Assembly (NCBI GenBank): GCA_017551905.1
Contig: JAFZKK010000157.1
Coordinates: 1-37,495, forward strand
Source of the DNA: Salinivirgaceae bacterium
GTDB lineage: Bacteria > Bacteroidota > Bacteroidia > Bacteroidales > SZUA-534
Length of the DNA stretch: 37,495 nt
Direction: 5' to 3'
Shown: piece by piece, positions 34,581-37,495 of the stretch
How the letters are laid out: each line of letters starts with the position of its first letter
Position numbering within the stretch: the first letter of the stretch is position 1
Translations under genes and position numbers: made by a program
Notes under the pieces: model-generated
Seen by the model: the letters and a program-made list of their open reading frames with translations, nothing else
Database searches by the model: none
Told to the model about the DNA's origin: nothing

Positions 34581-34653
34581 CGAAAAAAATTGAAACACAA
34601 TATTTTTGATAAATTTGGATTAGTTTGGTTAGAAAAAAGCGAATCTACAAAAA

Positions 34654-36435
34654 ATGACCGAAACCAACCGCATAGAACTGAAACGTGAGTTGACCGACGA
34701 ACTCGATATTGAGAAGGAAGTTATCGCCTTTCTCAATAATCGTGAGGGCGGAATCATTTACATTGGCATTGACAAGGACGGGAGTGTTGTGGGCGTGAAG
34801 GATATCGACGGCGATATGCTGAAGATAAAAGACCGTATCCGCAAGAATGTCTCGCCTTCGCCGATGGGCTTGTTCGATGTGTTGGCCGAAAACATTGACG
34901 GAACCAATGTTATAAAGATTTTCCTTGCGTCGGGAAGCGAGAAGCCGTATTACAAAACCAAATACGGAATGAGCACTCGCGGCTGCTACATAAGAGTTGG
35001 CACCGCCGCCGAGCCGATGACAACCGATATGATTGAAGACCTTTTCGCCCACCGCGTTCGTAACTCGCTGAAAAACATACCGTCGCCACGGCAAGATTTG
35101 ACTTTCAGTCAGTTGCGGATTTATTATCAGGAAAAAAAGTTGCCGTTGAACGACAACTATTTGCGCAATCTTGAACTGCTGACCGCCGACGGACGTTTGA
35201 ATTATGTTGCGTATCTGCTTGCCGACGAGAACGGAATGTCAATAAAACTGGCAAAATACGCAGGCACCGACCGCGTCAATCTCATATCGAACAACGAATA
35301 TGGCTATTGCTGCCTGCTGACAGCCACAAACCGTCTGCTCGATAAATTGATGGTCGAGAATCAGATACACACCGAACTGACCTACAAACGGCGCATTGAC
35401 ACACCACTTTGGGACCCGCAGGCCATACACGAGGCAGTTATCAATTTCATTGTGCATAACGATTACAGCCGCGAGGTACCGCCAAAAGTCGAGATTTTTT
35501 CCGACCGCCTGGAACTCACGTCTTACGGACGGCTGCCCGAAGGATTGACTGAAAATGAGTTTTTTACAGGCGTAAGTCTGCCCCGCAACAAAGAGTTGAT
35601 GCGCGTTTTCCGCGATGTTGAGATGGTTGAGGCGTTAGGTTCGGGAATGCCAAGAATAATGAGCATTTACAACCGCAACAACTTTGTGCTCACCGAGAAT
35701 TTTATACACCTTGTTGTGCCGTTCAACCGCGACGAAAGTTTAGTGAAACCGAACAAAAGTTTAGTGAAACCCGACAAAACTTTAGTGAAACAAGCACAAA
35801 AGTTTAGTGAAACCGAACAAAACTTTAGTGAAATACTGCAAAAGTTAAGTGAAAAAAACGGCAAAAAAGTAGCGCAAAAAGTCGTTGAACGAAGGGTGAG
35901 AATCCTGCAACTAATCAGCAAAAATCCATTTATAACGATGGAGGAATTGGCCAAAACGTTAGGAATAAGCGTTGTGGCCGTAAACAATAACCTTAACGAA
36001 CTCAAACAGATAGGACTTGTCCGCTATGGTGGCCCTGCACGTGGTGGTTGTTGGGATATATTCGACGACCGTGTGAAACTGTTTGTTAAAGATTTTTTTA
36101 CAGGTGCGACAGAAAATGTCCAGTTAGATGGGAGCGAAAACGGTGGATTAGACACTGAAAATAAATCAGATAGCAAGCGGGTTACCACCCAAGTTACCCC
36201 ACCAGTTACCCCCCAACCTACCCCACCAGTTACCCCACCAGTTGAGGGTTTGTTGGCGGCACTTAAAAACGAGGAACTAACAAGAAACGAATTAATGGAT
36301 AGGTTGAAAATTACTGATGTAAAATATTTCAAGACCGATTATTTACAACCCGCTCTGCGCGCTGGCCTGATTGAGTTTGTTTACCCCGACAAACCCAATC
36401 ACCCACGGCAAAAATACCGCAGGGTGAAAAACTGA
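34654..36435 (+). CDS. AlbA_2 / HATPase_c_4 / winged-helix regulator-like protein
   Basis: 593 residues. N-terminal AlbA_2 (Schlafen-related) domain, about 5-130, with IELKREL and GGIIYIGIDKDGSVVGV; central ATP-binding HATPase_c_4 region with EAVINFIVHNDYSR (about 270), DRLELTSYGRLPEGL and the RNKELMRVFRDVEMVEALGSGMPRI motif; then a tandem-repeat linker (361-403), a winged helix (about 408-470), a Thr/Pro linker (509-530) and a C-terminal winged helix ending NHPRQKYRRVK. This order is that of RecG-like/transcriptional-regulator ATP-binding proteins, whose biological function is mostly unknown; some are linked to defence. It is 132 bp after tsaD and probably stands alone. Confidence 0.88.
   Translation: MTETNRIELKRELTDELDIEKEVIAFLNNREGGIIYIGIDKDGSVVGVKDIDGDMLKIKDRIRKNVSPSPMGLFDVLAENIDGTNVIKIFLASGSEKPYYKTKYGMSTRGCYIRVGTAAEPMTTDMIEDLFAHRVRNSLKNIPSPRQDLTFSQLRIYYQEKKLPLNDNYLRNLELLTADGRLNYVAYLLADENGMSIKLAKYAGTDRVNLISNNEYGYCCLLTATNRLLDKLMVENQIHTELTYKRRIDTPLWDPQAIHEAVINFIVHNDYSREVPPKVEIFSDRLELTSYGRLPEGLTENEFFTGVSLPRNKELMRVFRDVEMVEALGSGMPRIMSIYNRNNFVLTENFIHLVVPFNRDESLVKPNKSLVKPDKTLVKQAQKFSETEQNFSEILQKLSEKNGKKVAQKVVERRVRILQLISKNPFITMEELAKTLGISVVAVNNNLNELKQIGLVRYGGPARGGCWDIFDDRVKLFVKDFFTGATENVQLDGSENGGLDTENKSDSKRVTTQVTPPVTPQPTPPVTPPVEGLLAALKNEELTRNELMDRLKITDVKYFKTDYLQPALRAGLIEFVYPDKPNHPRQKYRRVKN
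35734..35860 (+). repeat. Six tandem 21-bp repeats with one 22-bp unit, inside the regulator gene
   Basis: Unit aaaagtttagtgaaaccgaac recurs at 35734, 35755, 35776, 35798, 35819 and 35840. The third unit has 22 bases, so units 1-3 read SLVKPxK and units 4-6 read KFSExxQ. Confidence 0.9.
36181..36243 (+). repeat. Thr/Pro-coding 12-bp repeats
   Basis: gttaccccacca-type units coding VTPP, VTPQ, PTPP; a linker before the last winged helix. Confidence 0.85.
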
Positions 36436-36462
36436 ATAATAACAATTTAAATAACTAATACT

Positions 36463-37495
36463 ATGAACACCAACATTTTTAAAACCGCTATCGCCGCTTT
36501 GGCTCTTGCAACTTTAACCTTCAACTCGTGCAAGGATAAAGAAGAAACAGAAGAAGAATATCAATTCCCTTACGAAAAAGTATCATTTATACTTGAAGAC
36601 GGAACGGTTTTCACTGATATAGAAAACTACAGAGATGCAAAATTCTACAGTATTGAGGGGAAAAATTATTCCAGTTATGATATATATATGGGAACTTCGC
36701 CAGACAGTTGCCAGAAAACAATAATAGATGATATTAAACCATTTACAAAATACTATTGGTATGTAGTGGCACACGAGCCAAATAAATATGACAACACTGT
36801 GCAGTCCGAAATCCGCACTTTCTATTATGTAACACCCCCGCAAATAACCGAAATACATAATGTTGAAGGCGATTGGGCGGCAATAGTAAAATGGGGACAA
36901 AGCGACTATATGAAAGCCTCAAAACTGACATTAACACCGGATAAAGAGTGCAAATATGACAACACACCAATAGATTTGTCTGCAATGGCCGACTCTTGCT
37001 ATATTTCGGCAGGTGGCGAATTCAATACCGACAATCAGAAATATACAGTCTATCACCAATGGTGGGACGACTCAAAAGCGCAATATTACGAGCCTGTTAT
37101 TTATGGATTCAACGTGATATATGAAGGTGAGATTGACGGACACTCATTTAGCGTAGCTTCTGATACCGCAAAATACATATTCCTTGACCGTGCCAAATAT
37201 GCCGCTGACAACTATTTTAACGTTTATCGTATGGGACGGATTGGTAACCGTACTTGGCTGCTTGAAGATTTAAGAGGAATACCTAATCGATATATAATAC
37301 CGACACTAACATCACCATTAGGTTTTAAGGCTTGTGCGTACTCTTCATCATTTTATAATAATAACGAAAGTTTTGGAATCATACCTGAAGGTTTCCATTT
37401 GGCAACAGATGACGATTGGCAGGATTTAGAATATACATATGGTGTAGAAAAAACAGATTGTAGTAATTATGCAAAAGCAAACATATTTGATGAAA
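36463..37495 (+). CDS. FISUMP-domain lipoprotein (3' partial)
   Basis: The frame is open from ATG 36463 to the window end (344 complete codons). The N-terminus NIFKTAIAALALATLTFNSC is a lipoprotein signal with the lipid-anchored Cys at 24, followed by an acidic stretch (KDKEETEEE) that in Bacteroidota favours surface export. Two fibronectin-III-like segments (about 30-130 and 130-240) lead to the start of a FISUMP (Fib_succ_major) domain: MGRIGNRTWLLEDLRG and PEGFHLATDDDWQDLE. Such lipoproteins occur in many copies in Bacteroidota and Fibrobacter; the role is unknown. It begins 27 bp after the regulator gene. Confidence 0.85.
   Translation, partial: MNTNIFKTAIAALALATLTFNSCKDKEETEEEYQFPYEKVSFILEDGTVFTDIENYRDAKFYSIEGKNYSSYDIYMGTSPDSCQKTIIDDIKPFTKYYWYVVAHEPNKYDNTVQSEIRTFYYVTPPQITEIHNVEGDWAAIVKWGQSDYMKASKLTLTPDKECKYDNTPIDLSAMADSCYISAGGEFNTDNQKYTVYHQWWDDSKAQYYEPVIYGFNVIYEGEIDGHSFSVASDTAKYIFLDRAKYAADNYFNVYRMGRIGNRTWLLEDLRGIPNRYIIPTLTSPLGFKACAYSSSFYNNNESFGIIPEGFHLATDDDWQDLEYTYGVEKTDCSNYAKANIFDE

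Noticed and set aside
35734..35860. CRISPR-like array
   Set aside because: Units are contiguous, without spacers, and lie inside a coding frame with no cas genes nearby.

Overview
The window looks like a chromosomal segment of a Bacteroidota bacterium, most likely order Bacteroidales; the genus cannot be fixed from sequence alone. The evidence is a type IX secretion (T9SS) C-terminal sorting domain, DUF349 and DUF4199 proteins, a TamB-type protein divergent from tsaD, a FISUMP lipoprotein, tandem classic and reverse rubrerythrins, and promoters of the Bacteroidota type (TTTG, about 19-21 bp, TAnnTTTG). I see no rRNA, tRNA, CRISPR array, prophage or transposase.

Layout. 1-2910: 3' part of a repetitive surface-fibre protein with an S74 (intramolecular chaperone) C-terminus. 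3145-6281: DUF349 protein, rubrerythrin and reverse rubrerythrin (oxidative stress). 6350-8486: an ATPase/PD-(D/E)XK nuclease-like gene inside nested direct repeats, next to the remnant of an M16 peptidase C-terminus. 8422-12218 (minus): M16 peptidase and outer-membrane beta-barrel protein. 12342-14649 (plus): four-gene operon of DUF4199 membrane protein, polyprenyl-type glycosyltransferase, small exported protein and FtsB/DivIC-like division protein. 14658-21443 (minus): sbcC, sbcD and polA, a DNA repair cluster. 21630-24863: T9SS-secreted protein with about 15 His/Cys repeats. 24966-28865 (minus): a two-gene unit of a LeuA-like protein with a degraded active site and a fusion of a sugar-isomerase-type TIM barrel to an acyl-CoA synthetase-type ligase. 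29023-33378 (minus): TamB-like protein, divergent from tsaD (33499-34521). 34654-36435: AlbA_2/HATPase/winged-helix regulator with tandem repeats. 36463-end: truncated FISUMP lipoprotein.

Most of the window is conserved housekeeping and envelope biology. The best candidates for something undescribed are (i) the ATPase-nuclease gene bracketed by three nested pairs of direct repeats, the inner pair being near-identical 39-nt hairpins, which looks like a mobile or repeat-associated module without a transposase, and (ii) the LeuA-like pseudoenzyme coupled to the TIM-barrel/AMP-ligase fusion, which suggests an uncharacterised pathway. The two large repeat-built surface proteins are also unusual in architecture. 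All functional calls rest on motif recognition by eye; no database search was run.
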